A DNA stretch of 64,000 bases. Origin: Adiantum capillus-veneris (lineage: Eukaryota > Streptophyta > Polypodiopsida > Polypodiales > Pteridaceae). The notes beneath the pieces were generated by a model. That model was not told the DNA's origin and searched no databases. It saw only the letters and a list, made by a program, of their open reading frames with translations. Made by a program: the position numbers and the translations under genes. The stretch spans positions 99,670,036 through 99,734,035 of the forward strand of contig CM043947.1 of NCBI GenBank assembly GCA_014529385.2. The letters run 5' to 3'. Positions 1 through 17,430 of this stretch are shown piece after piece. How positions within the stretch are numbered: position 1 is the stretch's first letter; each line of letters begins with the position of its first letter.

Positions 1-3000
1 TTTCTTTTGCCATACACATGTTATCACCTTTAAATTTTTATCCATGTTGAATGGGTTGTCCTCCTTTAACTATGAAGACTCCCTTATTCGTGTGGTTCTC
101 TAAGTAGGCCAATTGTAAGGAGTCTTTGATGGTCTTGTCTTGGGGGGTGCACTTTGTAATCATGTTAATGTATAACATGAGTTCAAAAGGAGGGGTTTTA
201 AAATACAAACAATTTAGGCAATTTAACAGAGATGCATTAAAATAAGGGGGTTTTATATTCAAATTTGGAGAAAATTTCTAAAATAAGGGGTCTTTTTATT
301 TATTCAGACATGTAAAAGAGGGTTTTTTTAAGTACCTTGCAAATGCATGTTATATAGGGGGGTACTGAATGGCGAACCCCCGAGGGTCTTGTATGCCTCT
401 ATTGGCTGTCGATGTTTGACCTTTGATGAGGATCAATGCATAGGCATTTCATCTGAAAACTTTTCTCTAAAATTTTCATATTCTTCATGCTTTTGAATGT
501 TAAGAGTAGCAACCATTCCTCTTTGACTTGTAGCCATACCTAGGAGCATTGCATCTGACACTTGATCCATTTGCACTAGAGTGAGGACTATAGATATCCA
601 CATTGGTGGTTTTCTTGGAGACCTATGTTCTTCTTTTGACATTCCCAATATAATGTGTTTTGGTATGTCTTTTATTTTCATCACATGGAATTGAGTTTCT
701 AAAATCTGCGAATTTATGTGAATGGTCATGAAAATAATTCCCCAACATTATGCTCATTTGTTTTCAGACATGCTAATGGATTTTGGAGCCTCATCTAGTT
801 GTGTTTGGCCACATTTTTGCTAAGTGTGAATAATCATGAGATTTTTGTCTAGCTAAAAATCTATCTTTACTTCCCTTGACAACTTATTTCCATTTTCACC
901 ACTAATGTCACACTTGTGGATTTGTATTGAGTGCTCTTGCTATGGTGGTTTGATTGGGTTGAACTTTTCTTGCAACTTCATTCCTTTGTTCACTTGCTTC
1001 AGTCGATTTTGGCTGGTTTGGCTGTGATATTGCACCTTTTTCTTGCAGCTGTTACATATTATGTGTCTACATTTGGGTAACTTTTGATTCTAGAAGATAC
1101 TTTGTACTATCTGAAAGAATTTCACCTTTTGGGGGAGATTTTGGCATGTTGATCTTTGTGTAGGTTTTTGAGCTCTAACATCTATTGATTTTGAGCTATG
1201 TGTCACCTATTCTACACTATGGGATTTGTCAGTTTTTGACTTTTGACTTTTAGAAATCAAATGAAACCTTGTTTCATGAAAATATTTATACATGCATTTG
1301 ATGTTAGACTTTGATGAAATCTAGATCAATTGGTGGCTTCCAACAACCATATGATCTAGAAACGGCTTTTGCTTCGAGGTGTCTAGAAGTTTTATGGCTT
1401 CTAAAAGATAGTGTGGTGCTTGGGTCAAGTGTTGAGCTTAATAAATTTGTCGATCCTCCCTTTCTATGGTGATCACTAAAGCTTTCTCCATGCATTGGGC
1501 TCAAGACTATCTAGCTCCTGTGTGACTTAATTTTTGGAGTTGTGCAAGTATACTATGTGCTGCATTGTCAATGTTTGGCATTTGCAAACCTTCTGCATAT
1601 TTTTCTACGTATCTCAGTGAAACATGACATATGTCTCCCTAGGTCAAGCTATAGATTGCACCATATTTGCCCTGATATTGTCTATCTTGTGGGTCTCCCA
1701 TGATATCAGCTTTTGTGGATTCAAGACCCCAAGGCACCATAGATTGTAGAGACTTATATTTATCTACGTCCACCTTGACCATAACATGTACTCGTCGGAT
1801 ATCAACTTTGAATCTTGATTTGGTGGATGCTAGTCTACCTTAGAATAGATTTTTGGGTTCACTTGGGTAATTTTCTTTAGCTCTAAAGAGGATGGGCTCT
1901 AATGGATTCTTTCTCAGAAAGAAACCATCCTTCTTGATCTAACACTGGGCATAATTCTATGGTTGATATGTTGGCCTCTCAAACATTGGTCGAATCTTTT
2001 TGTACAATTGCCCTTCCCAACCTACATATTGTGCATAGGAATTATGTGTGACATACAATGCTAACAACATATGCTTTGATATGCCCCTTAAGACTCATAG
2101 ATAATTGCACACTAGTGGAAGCAAATACAAGATCATTTGCAAACCTAACTCTCTTTTTGACATTTGGTGATGCTTGAGTTCTCTGACTAAATTAATGCAT
2201 GAATTTATTGTCTAGAGGATCCAATTGAAGCTTTTCAAGTGCCTATGTATCTTCATGTAGATTTTGAACTTGAAGTGATTTTACGGTGTTTATAAAAATG
2301 ACGAGCTAATGCAGGCTTACATTGAAATTCACATTTCTAGTTTGCTATGTGCTTTGATTTGCAATTGCCATGCCTTTATTGCCTGGGTTCCTTGGACAAT
2401 CTCCTTGGAAAATGTCCACTTTTTATTCCACAATCTAAGCAATATATCATTAAGGGTGGCATTTCAATCCGCTCATCCATGTCAAGATCTTCTTAAGAAG
2501 GTTTGGTATATGTGCTAGACAAGTTATCAGCATCCACTTTTAGAGCACTTACCATCAGTCTATAAACGACTCCATCTTGAACTTGATCCTACCTTTTATT
2601 TGGTATTTGATAAGACTTGCTTTTATTGGGACTAATTTGTTGGGATTTCCATTTGTGGCTTTCAAGTGTAGACCAAACCACTGTAGTCCATGTACAATGA
2701 TCCTTATTGCATATGTACCAATTGTCTGTTTAGTGGCTTGTGCAGATGTGTGGATAACCACTTGTGTCAATTTTTTGAACATCTATTTGCACCTTATCTT
2801 TAAGCTTACAATACCTGGATCCACTAAAATCTGTAAATGTTGGGGAGTTTTGTGGGTCTGGTTTCACTTTGATCAATAAGATATGGGCTTCTAAGATTCT
2901 TTTATTGCTCATCAGATACCAATGACCTTCTAAATCAGCATGTAACACTTTATTTCCATTGTAGTGATAAAGATGCCAAATTTTCTAACTTTCACTTATG

Positions 3001-3161
3001 CTTGCAATTGGATGGATTTGGTACACTTGAATTTTTGGCTTGACTCAAGTCCATGCCTTGCTTGTTCTATAACAATATCTCCTAGCAGCTTTTGATGTTA
3101 CACAATCAATGTTTTCCTTCTCAGGTTGAAAATACTAGTTATGATCATTATGGACAGTTGA
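1..3161. other. AT-rich intergenic DNA, no gene recognised
   Basis: I see no protein family, RNA gene or complete repeat here. The longest open stretch with a coding look is on the minus strand at 433-729 (98 codons, charged, beginning MTIHINSQ), but I recognise no domain in it and it has no supporting neighbours. The rest is broken by frequent stops in all frames. It may be old transposon debris upstream of the LINE fragment at 3162. Confidence 0.5.
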
Positions 3162-3911
3162 ATGCTCTCTGGACTCTCCTTCTTATCTACCTTTGCACTT
3201 GCAGAAAGTTTGCATATTAACTTGGCTAAGTCCACATTGATAGATATATCAGCTTGTGACTTTGATCACTTCGTTTGGAATGGGAAGAGGCTGCCTAAAG
3301 GTCATGCGTTTAAACTCTTGGGCTATCTAGTTGGTGTAAATGTAGCTATGAAAAGCTTGACCACTTGGGTAATGGATCAAGTTCTAATGAAGGTGGCCAA
3401 ATGGAATTGTGACGAGTGACCATTGCATGTTAGGATTCATATTGCTCAATTTGTGATGTTTTCTCACTTGTCATATTATATTCTCTTACTGCAATGGATA
3501 GATAAATCCATAGCACCCTTTAAGTCGACGGTAGGTAAATTTATATGGGGAACGCCAAATGTTGCTTTTTCTCCTATTTCTTGGGACAACATACGTAAGC
3601 CCTATGGCCAAGGGGGATTGGGTTTATCGGACCTCAAAGTTTCTGCTGATGCCAAGATATACACACTTTCAAACAAGCTTTGCTTAAAGATACTAATTGG
3701 GTATTATGTTTTTCGTTGCTAATCGACTCTTTTGTAGTTTACTTCCATGGGGCATGGAATCTGTCAGCATGGGATAAGGTGTTCTCCATTGCTCCTCTTA
3801 AAACTCGTTATTTGATCTTTGAGATGCTGGTCTCCACCTGGAAATGTGTAGCGGGTCAGCTGATATGGAATGGCAGGGATAGGTACACTTGGGCACTCTC
3901 TAGGGGTAAAC

Positions 3912-3953
<42 letters not shown>

Positions 3954-4735
3954 TGCAATGCTCATTGGTAAACATGCCCTCTCAATGCATAGAAAGGGTA
4001 TCACAACAATCAACCAGGTTTTGAACTCTCACCTCTCCTTCAAGCCTTTCTTGATAGCAAGGCATGAGTTTAGACTGGGATTCGGTTTCAAAAACGCTTG
4101 GTATATTCTTTGTGCATGTGTCAACAACCTACAAATAGCACCAACTACGAGCTGGATAGGTATCGAGATTGGATTTTCCCACACACAAAAACCAATTGGT
4201 GGAGCTCTCAAACATCCCTATTTTACATGCTTTTGGTTCATGACCATGATCCTTCTGCTAGATGTAAAAAACACTGGTCTACTCACTATACATCTGTTCG
4301 TTGGAATCATATCTTTTCGCAATTGTGGGCATCTCTGACACAATTCAAGTTCAAAGTGCATCTATAAAGAGCCCTGGGTGGTTCATTGCCTACCTCTTAT
4401 ATGCTCCATTGGAAAGGCTATGGTATCGGTAAATTATTTCGATGTGGTAAGTGAGGCACTTGTTCTAGGGATGTAAAGAAATTATAGATTGGTGGGCTTG
4501 GTTTACATACTGATGGAATGCCTCATGGGGTATTAAGTGCACTGAATTCACCTTGACCTTTGGATTATTCTCTACTACAAATGAAGCCATGCTATTTTGT
4601 ATGTCTTTGTTTAGGGGCCGGTTTTTGTGGTATGCCAAAAATGTGGGGATCTTTGACAGTCAGCGCTTGGTCAAAACTACCCTTCCCACTTTAGCTATCA
4701 AAGTTAAAATGATGGAGACATATCCTATATAGTGA
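3162..4735 (+). pseudogene. LINE (non-LTR retrotransposon) ORF2, 3' fragment
   Basis: This is the C-terminal part of a plant LINE reverse transcriptase. The first block (3162-3722, one frame with a single stop at about 3417) shows the order typical of the RT thumb region: a SGL...IN..KS segment, LLGYLVG, then FIWGTP followed by W...RKPYGQGGLGLSDLK. After a 41-base C tract the frame resumes and shows the RT-associated zinc-binding region (zf-RVT type) at about 4276-4450, with HIFSQLW, a WRALGG-like segment and FRCGK. A tail resembling W..RN..IF lies at 4600-4730. The palm domain with the catalytic aspartates is missing, so the copy is 5' truncated near 3.1 kb, as is usual for LINEs. Several stops and frame changes make it non-functional. 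It lies on the opposite strand to the other LINE in the window (35480-38441). Confidence 0.85.
3911..3950. repeat. Poly-C tract of about 40 bases inside the LINE fragment
   Basis: An almost pure run of C interrupts the LINE reading frame between the RT and zinc-binding regions. It would be read as a proline run. Its G-rich complement could form a G-quadruplex. Such a run is also a common place for assembly or base-calling error. Confidence 0.95.
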
Positions 4736-4825
4736 ATAAGGAATTGCAGGATAAGTGCTATCTTATCCTCAACAAGATATAACAGAGTTGTGACATTTGT
4801 AAATATGACATTTGTAAGATATATA

Positions 4826-8914
<4,089 letters not shown>

Positions 8915-9182
8915 CTGAGGTGGTCTGAGGCGGACAACAAGAGAGACAGCCTCTAAACACCCCTCAAGCCTCCTGTGCTTCTCAATTGGGGCTGGGGCTA
9001 CCACAAACAAACAAAACAACAACAAATTCACAACCAAAAACAAGTGAAGGGGTACCACCTAGTTATAGAGCGAACTAGGACAAAACAGAGGAGAATCCTT
9101 GAGCAATACAAGCAAGAAGGATGGGTACACTATCACTAATATCAATGCTACAAATACACACACCAAACACAGAGAGATAGAA

Positions 9183-9255
<73 letters not shown>

Positions 9256-11544
9256 TGTGTAAAATTTAGCTTCAATTTTAATGTTTGACACAGGTGTATA
9301 AACAACTTGGAGGAGAGTCAAGAGACACATTATCTTAGGGTTATGGGAACCCTCTCACCATACAACCCTCTTATAATGTTTTCGCAAGCAACAAAACAAA
9401 CACAAGAGCTCTTGAGTCACATACAAGCTAATACTACAAAAGAATCTCAAAATGAGAACACTTCATCTTAAACCAAATGGGATGAGGTTGCCAAGCGTGA
9501 ATTGGAGAGACTCAAGAGAGTTTTGAACTGTGGTTGCACCCAAATTATTGATTCAATTGATGTGCAAGAGTAGGTATAACTTTGATAGGAAGTTATGAAT
9601 CACTCACTCCTTTGCAATGCTACAACTAGCTCAAAAAGCTTTATATACACTATAAGTAATGGTATATAGAGAGCTCACTCTCTCTCCCTACAACTAATAT
9701 GGAGAATGATATGCTCAAAGTAGTGAGAAATAGTGTGGAGATCATACCCTTTACAAAGGGAAAAGGGCTCTATTTATAAGTGAAGAGAGCCCTTATTAGG
9801 ATTATCTCCTAATCAACATTTACATAGAAAACCATGTTTATGAAATTTTTTATATATTCTTATGAGAGTGGGGCTCTCTTGTCTCTTGCTCACATGGATG
9901 TGGGCTCAAGAGGAGATAGTTATTGAGGTGAAACAGAGAAGATTTTAGAGAGGTGAGTGATTTTTGTGTGAGGTTGCCTACTCCAAGGTAGAGTAGAGTG
10001 GGTGAAATTTACAAGAAAGGGTTAGCAATTAGTGTTAGCAATCACTAGGAAAAGTTAGTAATATAATTACAATGGGTAGAATGACTTGAAGGATGAGAAA
10101 AGACAGGTGAATGAGATGGGTGTACCCTTGAGATGGCGAATCCTTGAGGAATCTTAGACTCCCGTGTGTGTAGATTGTCAAAAGTGACCCCCGTTCTTCT
10201 TCTTCTTCTTTTCATTCTGCCACCATAGTTGAATCACCACAAAGAGAATGAGGGGTTTGTTGATAAAAAACCCCATTTTGTAGAGATTAATTATGGTTAG
10301 GTCGTTGCTAATTTTTTATGCATTCTTGAAAGGGTAGAATAAAATTGTAATATGAGAGTAATAGAGAGAGATATGGAGATGGTGGATATAGGTAGAGCTT
10401 CAAAAGAGAGCTATGGGTGTGAGAGGGGAGGGTAATGGTGAGGAGGATGAGAGAAACCATGGAAGGTGCAAGTCACGAGTGCGTAATGAGTGTATGTGTG
10501 TGGAAGTGTGAAAAGAAGTGAGAGAAGACTAGAGGTGACTTAGGAGAAAAAGTGGGCAGACTAGGGTCCACCATAAAATTCAAATCTCACCTATAGTAGC
10601 TTCAAAAATCATGAAAACAATTGAGGTGATTATTCAGCTCATGGGCTACGTTTTGTCTGTTTGTCACTTCTTCAAATTTTGAGTGGAGATAAGCGCCAAA
10701 AATCTCACCAAAAAGCCTTTTTTCAATGCCTGTAAGAGTCTCCTGATGGCTCCCTCCTTGTTGAATTTGCACAATGCATCCAAGAGTGAGCCCCTCCATG
10801 AGTCATATCATGATACAAAGCATCTAAGTTATCTTTACACATGCATGGAGGAGGATCATTGGTGAATAAATAAATATATACATGGTGGGATTAGTGCATG
10901 GACATAGTGTTAGAATAATGAGTACATAAAAAAAAGGAAGAATTATGAATATTGAAAACGAAAAAATTTAGGATTATATGATATAAATCTTGTTTCTAAT
11001 TATTTTGAGTGAAAGAGAAAAAAGTATGCAAGTAAACAAAAATTATATTATTAACGTGACTAAGGGAGTAGAAACCGATTTTTTGTTTTCACAAGGGTGA
11101 GGGTGATTATGTGGGGGTGATTTGTACAAAAGAAAAATATGACATTAGAGTATGTACACATTGGCAAAAAATATACTTATGGTGCAAGAGGATGAAAGAA
11201 GGCGTACATAGGTTTAATAAAACACACATGTAGGTATAAATATTTAAATAAAATACAAAAATAATTATAATAAAAATTCTCGATATCTAGGCCCTATATA
11301 CAATGAAATATTTACACACAAAAAGGCTATAATATACTTTTTCTTTTTATTTTATTTATTTATTGGCTCAACTAACCTAGTGACTAGCTAATTGAGAGTT
11401 TTTTAAGGAGATATGGGGAAAGTCCCCTAACTCACACACACCTATGTACAGTGAAATGGTGAGGATAGCCGTAGTGTTTGAGTGATTTTGATAGGGTGAG
11501 GTAACTCACTAAAACAATTTTGGATAGCCAAAAAACGGCTATCA
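8915..11544 (-). repeat. 3' LTR of element A
   Basis: A 2.63-kb LTR with TGAGGTGG at the plus-strand left edge and CTATCA at the right. It matches the solo LTR at 12514-15191 along its length, most clearly in the first 150 bases and the last 200 (the block with TAGTGACTAGCT and GATAGGGTGAGG). It is bounded on the internal side by the polypurine tract. A minus-strand TATA-like box (CTTATAAATAG) lies at about 9768-9781. It contains a GATA/GA microsatellite at 9181-9250. The left flank is ATAC; the other target-site copy is lost. Confidence 0.85.
9181..9250. repeat. (GATA)n-(GA)n microsatellite in the element A LTR
   Basis: A short GATA run followed by about 25 GA units. The sister solo LTR has a GA run at a different internal position (13567-13620), so these tracts arose independently in the two copies. 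Confidence 0.9.
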
Positions 11545-11557
11545 TTAGCCCCCCCCG
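11545..11557 (-). other. Polypurine tract of element A
   Basis: The minus strand reads CGGGGGGGGCTAA directly before the LTR TGATAG. The same GGG..GGGCTAA form precedes the 3' LTRs of elements B and C, which identifies it as the plus-strand primer of reverse transcription. Confidence 0.8.
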
Positions 11558-11676
11558 ATGATGGTATATTCATGTACCATCATAAAGCATCTTTTCCAAA
11601 GAGAGTGCTTCTGAGTTCTTGACAAGATTTTCATTATTTGGCTTCTTGGCATTTTTGTTCGAGTTACACTCATGCT

Positions 11677-12509
11677 TCATGAAACAAAATTACATGAGAT
11701 AGTTTCCTTTTGACAGATCTTTGGTAGATCCTTTGATAGAAGAAAAATCAAATAAGGCTTTAGCCAATACCCATTTACCTTCTTGGAGTGCTCTTTACCA
11801 TTCAGGTCCATGAGCTGGTAGTAACTTGAATTGAAAAACTTCTTGACTACGTACGGTCCTTGCCATCTAGTTTCAAACTTGGCATCAAAACAATTGTCAG
11901 ATTGATTATCATACCTTAGCACGAGCTCTCCTTCCTTGATGCCTTTGTTTTTGAGTTTCTTGTTAAGATTCTCCTTTGCTTGTGTAGCTTTTCTCTTGTG
12001 TCACTCGTAAGCTGCTTCTCTTTTTAACTCAAGATCAGCTAAGGTAAGAAGTTGATCCATCCATGCTTCTTGATTATCTTGGGTTGCTTTGCCATGAAGT
12101 CGCATTCTTGGAATGTTGAGCTCAATTGGCTGTAAAGCCTCTTGACCATAGATCAAGTGAAATGGTGTGAACTCCGTGGCTTCTCTATATGTCAAGGCAC
12201 CATCCAAGAAGTCATCCCACAACTTTGTTTTGTTTTTCACCATCTTTCTAATGATGCCTGCAATGACACCATTAGTCTTCTGCACCAAACCATTTGACTG
12301 TGGGTACTAGGGTGTGCTATGACGATGTAGAATGTGAAGCTCTTTACAAGCTTTCATGAGTAAACCCTTCCTGAACCCTAGACCATTATCAGAAACAATC
12401 TCCAAAGGTGTGCCAAATTTGCAACAAATATTAGTGTAGACAAATGTGCTCACTATTTTTCCATTTACCCTTGTTGCACTTTGAGCTTCTACAAACCTAG
12501 TCATGTAAT
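11677..12509 (-). pseudogene. Element A integrase, catalytic core (3' part) and GPY/F C-terminal module
   Basis: Codons at 12509-12310 match the integrase core after VDYMTR, including EIVSDNG, which carries the second catalytic Asp, and FGTPLEI. The segment at 12288-12001 begins at NGLVQKTNG, where the third catalytic residue, normally Glu as in NGLVEK of element C, is Gln. The last segment (11922-11677) has RWQGPYVVKKF, the GPY/F motif of gypsy integrases that follows the core. Stops at about 12306 and near 11998 separate the pieces. The start of the core lies beyond the solo LTR at 15192 and above. With the Gln change and the breaks, this integrase cannot be active. Confidence 0.85.
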
Positions 12510-12513
12510 CTAC

Positions 12514-12913
12514 TGAGGCGGTCCGGGGCGGACAACAAGAGAGGCGACCTCTAAACACCCCTCAGGGCTCCCGTGCTGCTAATTGGGGTTGGTGCAACCA
12601 CAAGCACAACACAACAATAAACCCACAACCAAACCCCAACAAAATAGGGGCACCACCTAGTTATGGTATGCGAACTAGGATGCAAGAGAGATTTTGTCAC
12701 AACCAAGAAGATGCACCACAAACACACACAAGCAACCTCACAACCATACACACACAAAATGGACCAAAGAGAGCTAGAGCAAAGGGAAGAGAGAGAGGAA
12801 TGGATCTTGCGTAATACCTTATTTGTGACTTGCAAATGGAGATGGCTCGTTATGATGCTATCGTAGAGCTTGTAAAAAACTAAGTCAATACTTAGTGAAT
12901 GCCAAAAATTTCC

Positions 12914-12950
<37 letters not shown>

Positions 12951-13563
12951 ACATAGTCTTAGGGTGTGCGAGACCTCTCACCACAATACCCTCTTACAAT
13001 GGACACAAAATTGGCAAATGAAAGCATACTAAAACACTTTCTAAGGCAAGATCACATGATAGAAACTCAAAATACACAAGTCACCTTGAATTCATCAAAC
13101 CGTATGGCACAAGTGGAAGGACGAAGATTTGAACATCGAATCACGCCTTTTATGCACCAAGCCTCAATTTATTGATGATGGAGGAACATATACAATAGTG
13201 GTTTTGAGATTTTTGAACTCACACTCTCTCACTTGCAATGTGTAGCTTGAAATCTTCTCTCACACCAAAAGTGAAGCTCACAAAGTGGTTGCTACACCTA
13301 AGTCTCTCCTCACGCATAAAATGTTGGGGTGCTATGTTAGATATTGGAGGTTGTTTTTACAAGAAGGAGAGGGGCCTATTTATAGGTTGGAGACCCCTCA
13401 TTAAGATTATTGGAAATCCTAATTTACAAGCTACCAAATCAAGATTATGATTTTTTTTTAATATCAAAACATTGCGGGCCTTCTTTGTTTGCTTGAGTCA
13501 TGGATGTGGGCTCAAAAGAGAGCATTATTGATGGTAGATAAGGTGAAAGTAGAGTTTTAAGGA

Positions 13564-13622
<59 letters not shown>

Positions 13623-15191
13623 ACTATGCAAGTGTCTTGAGGTGAGGTGTCTTTTATGGTTAGGTCAATGGCTATTTTGTGTTAGTATGTTAGTGGTTAG
13701 TGTTAGTAATCTGGGTAGAATGAGGTGGATGGTTGAATGAAGTGAGGAAATCCTTGTGATGGTGAAGCTTGAAGAATTTTTTGACTTACTTGTGTAGGTT
13801 CTCAAAATGACTATATTGATCCTCTTCTTTGTCTTCTCTTGTTTACGCCACCGCCGCCAAGGTTGATTATCACGATAAAAATGAAAATTTGATTGATGCG
13901 ATATCTCAATTTGTAGACATTAATCATGGTTTACATGCTGAATTTATGTATATAGAAAATGGGTAAGATGGAATTGTCCTTTGGAAGTAATAGAGAGAGG
14001 CATAGAGATGGTGTATGTACATGGAGAGCTCATATGAGAGCTATGGAAGTAAGAGGGGAGGTTAATGGTGAAGAAGGTGAGAGAAACCATGGAAAGTGTA
14101 GGTTTGAGTGAGGGATTGAGAGGAATGAGTGTGTGTGTGTCTGTGTAGAAGTGTGGAAAGAGGTGAGAGAAGACTATGGGCTACTTGTGAGAAAAGTGGA
14201 CAGACTGGGGTCCACACAAAAAATCCTAGCTCACTGGTGGTTGCTCCAAAAATCACCAAAAGTTTTGAGGTGATTATTCAGATCTTGTTCCAAATTTTCT
14301 CTTTTGACCACCACTCAAAATTTGGATTGGAGATGGATATAAAAAATTCCACCAAAATATCTGGTTTTCTTCACAAAAAAGTCTTCAGTGGCCCCCCTTT
14401 TATTGAATTTTCATATGGCTCCAAAAGTGAGCCCCTCCTTGAATGAGAGCATGACCTAATTGATTTTGAGGGGTTTGAAAATATGCATGGTTGTGGATTA
14501 TGCATAAATATAATACATGGATATGATGGGAAAAAACATGCCAGTATATATAAACAATTTATGGAATCTAAAATAGTGTCAGATATATATAAATATAAAA
14601 TAGAAAAAAGAGATATATAAAAATATAAGGAATCAAATGAGGGGACCCTCATTTGTTTTTATTGAAGTATATTTATTTACAAGAGATAAAAAAAAAAACC
14701 TCTAGGAAATAGGAATTTAGTGAAAAGGCAATGAATGATTGGTGAAAGGTATTTTTGAGGTTTTTCCTTGGAGTGGATTCTCGCCCAAAAATAAGAGAAG
14801 CTTGCATGAAATTACGTTTTATAAAATACATAGGCAAAAAAGATTTTGGTAAGGGGTGAGTCAATGTACGTAGCATAAATAGGAAAATAATGCACACCTA
14901 GGTAGATATATTTAAATAAATACCAAAATAATTATGAAAATTCCCTATATTTATGTCCTATTTACAATGAAAATATATACACACAAATGGGCCATAATAT
15001 ATTTTATTTTTTTGGCTCAACTAGCCCAGTGACTAGCTTGCTGAGGGTTTTAAGAAGGTATGGGAAAAGTCTCCTAACTGACACACGCCTATGTACAATG
15101 AAAAGGTAAGGATAGCCACAGTGTTTGGGTGATTTTGATAGGGTGAGGCAGCTCACTATGGTAATTATGAAGAGCTAAAAAACGACTATCA
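12514..15191 (-). mobile_element. Solo LTR of an A-type Tat element inserted in the element A integrase
   Basis: A 2.68-kb LTR (TGAGGCGG ... CTATCA on the plus strand) is flanked by a 4-bp direct repeat, CTAC, at 12510-12513 and 15192-15195. Removing it together with one CTAC copy restores the integrase frame exactly, from a VVV segment into DYMTR. That makes the boundaries secure. It is homologous to the A 3' LTR. A minus-strand TATA box (CTATAAATAGG) is at about 13375-13385. It holds a (CA)n run at 12917-12942 and a (GA)n run at 13567-13620. No internal element sequence remains, as expected after LTR-LTR recombination. Confidence 0.92.
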
Positions 15192-15660
15192 CTACAACCA
15201 CTAGAATGTAGAGTATACCATTTTTTATTCTAGACAGTGGACCCATAGCATCAATGCCCCAATTTTCAAAGGATCCATTTGTAATCACGATTTTCCTTGG
15301 ACCATGTATCAATATTCTATTTCCATTTACCTGACAATTTGACAGTGTTTACACCAATGTTGGACATCCACATGCAAGCTTGGTCAAACACACCCCGTAA
15401 GAAAAATCTTCTTCACAACTAACTCTTTGGCAAAATGACCACCACATGCCTCCTCATGCAAACCCTTTAGAATGGCTAGAAATTCCTCGATAGTTGGTAC
15501 TCTTCTGCACACTTGATCCTTCCCTCTTTGATAGAGGGAGCCTTCTAGGAAGAGATAGACACTTGCCTTCTTCATGAGTCTCCTCTTCTGATTTTTTATG
15601 AAATCTTGTGGAAACCGCCCTCCAAAATGTAGCCAATAATGGGAGCCAATGACTCCAATC
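15192..15660 (-). pseudogene. Element A integrase, zinc-binding domain and start of core
   Basis: On the minus strand the segment at 15575-15384 contains LHEEACGGHF, which matches the HDGVCGGHF part of the HHCC domain in elements B and C. Downstream, at about 15330-15196, it reads GSFENWGIDAMGPLSR. This holds the first catalytic Asp (GIDA) of the DDE core. The frame is broken by stops between the HHCC part and the core. The core continues on the far side of the solo LTR at 12509. Confidence 0.8.
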
Positions 15661-15669
15661 CCTGGTATC

Positions 15670-17430
15670 TCAAGTGCTTGACAGGTGCTGCCACCATGAT
15701 GGCCTGTGCTTCTTTCTCAATACATGTAAGTCCTTGTTGTGCAAGTAAATCTGCATCTTCATTTGTTTCCTAGGAATATGATATAGTTGCACTTCTTCAA
15801 ACTGATTGAACAACCTACAAATGGCATGAACTTTTGTCCTTAGGAATTTATTCTTGCATGCACAAATGCCTAAAATCTGCTTCACAATGAGAAGTGCATC
15901 CCCCTTTACCTTGAGACGTTGTATACCTTGGCCAATGTACATCTTCAAACCATGAAGTAGTGTATCATATTCTGCTTCATTGTTGCTAGTTGAACCTGGT
16001 AGAATGACCTTCTGCTTCCAAACCACCTCTCCACTTGGGTTGAGAAACACTAGCCCTCCCCCTACTTTTCCTATGGCTCATGAAAAATCTCCATTAAAGA
16101 ACAAGGTAAAAGAATTAGGAATACTTTTAGGTAGTGGCAATGGTAGGGTCTTTACGTTACACACCTTAATCTCTTTCTCATGTACCCTATAAGTGAGAAT
16201 CCCTGCTAATTGTGCACACACACTATCTTCTACCTTGAAAGAGTATTGGAACTCTTGCAACTCCATAATCCACTTTGAGATCCTAGTACTAAGATTCATT
16301 TGAGATAACACCCAAGGGAACAATATTTCTGCAGTGAGAATTACAAAAGGTTTTGGTAGCAAGTAGGATCTAAACTTCCTTACAGCAAACATGAGAGAAG
16401 GCATCATGAGTTCTACCTCCGTGTAGCCTCTCTCCAAAATATTTATGATCCTACTAGCAAAGTAGATGGGTCGCATCCTGGTACTATGTGGATCTTGTTG
16501 TAACAAAACTGCACCAATTGTTTCTTTTCCAACACTAGAGCTAACAAAGAATGTGTACTCCCAATAAGGAGGCATGAGTGCTGGTAGCTCTGAGAAAATG
16601 AATTTAATGTTACAAAAGTACTCCTGAAGCTCATCAAACCATGCAAATTCTACTATTTGTGTCAACTTTTGCAAAGGATGAAGCAACTCCAAAGCTAAGT
16701 GAATGAAGCATGACATATACTTCACCTTTTGAATGAATGCAATGACCTCTTTGAGATTCTTGGGTGATGGGAGATCAATAAGAGCCTTTGCCTTTGAAGG
16801 ATCCACCTTGATGCCATTGTAAGAAACTTTGTGACCAAGCAAGATCACTTCATCCTCACCTATGTGGCACTTGTCGTGGTTGAGTTGACCTCCCATGTCA
16901 TAAACTTTCTTCAATCCTTCTTCTACCCTTTGTAGATGCAATGATTTTGAGCTATAAATGCAAAAATCATTAATGAACACTCTAATTGACTTTCCAAAGA
17001 ATGTTTGAAACATCATGTTCATGAAACATTGGAAAGTGGTAGGAGCATTTGTCAGGCCAAATGGCATGAATCTTAAAGCATAACAACCCCAAGGAGTGAT
17101 GAAGGTTGTTTTAAATTGATCCTCTAAAATGCAATCCCTATTTGAAAGTAACCTGAGTAGCCATCACACAGTGTACTTCTCATGATCGGCTACCTCATTT
17201 AGTATTTCATCTTGAAATGAAAGGGGAAAGTGATCTCTTTTTGTCGCATCATTTAGTGGATGGTAATCCCCACACACCCTCCACTTACCATTCTTTTTGG
17301 GAGTGACAATGACGGGAGAGACCCACTCTGAATTATCCACTGGATAGATGAAGCAACCTGCTAGAAGCTTTCTTACCTCCTTGAGTAAGCCTTCTCCTTG
17401 ATGACTCCTAGCCTTTATAGATTTTGAGCC
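15670..17430 (-). pseudogene. Element A reverse transcriptase, RNase H and second RNase H
   Basis: From 17430 down, broken frames show the RT entry block (FIYPV.NSEWVSP, TPKKNGKWRVC, DATKRDHFPL). A 329-codon frame (17067-16078) follows, starting MPFGLTNAP and containing the active-site segment FINDFCIYSS. In the homologues this reads FIDDF, so the first Asp of the pair is Asn. The gypsy-type RNase H follows, with VSSSVGKETIGAVLLQ in place of the usual DAS motif. After a stop at about 16078, the second RNase H domain (16050-15670) shows NNEAEY and VKGDALL. The start of that domain reads FFNGDFS, so its first Asp is also lost. The order RT, RNase H, second RNase H defines the Tat group. Confidence 0.88.
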
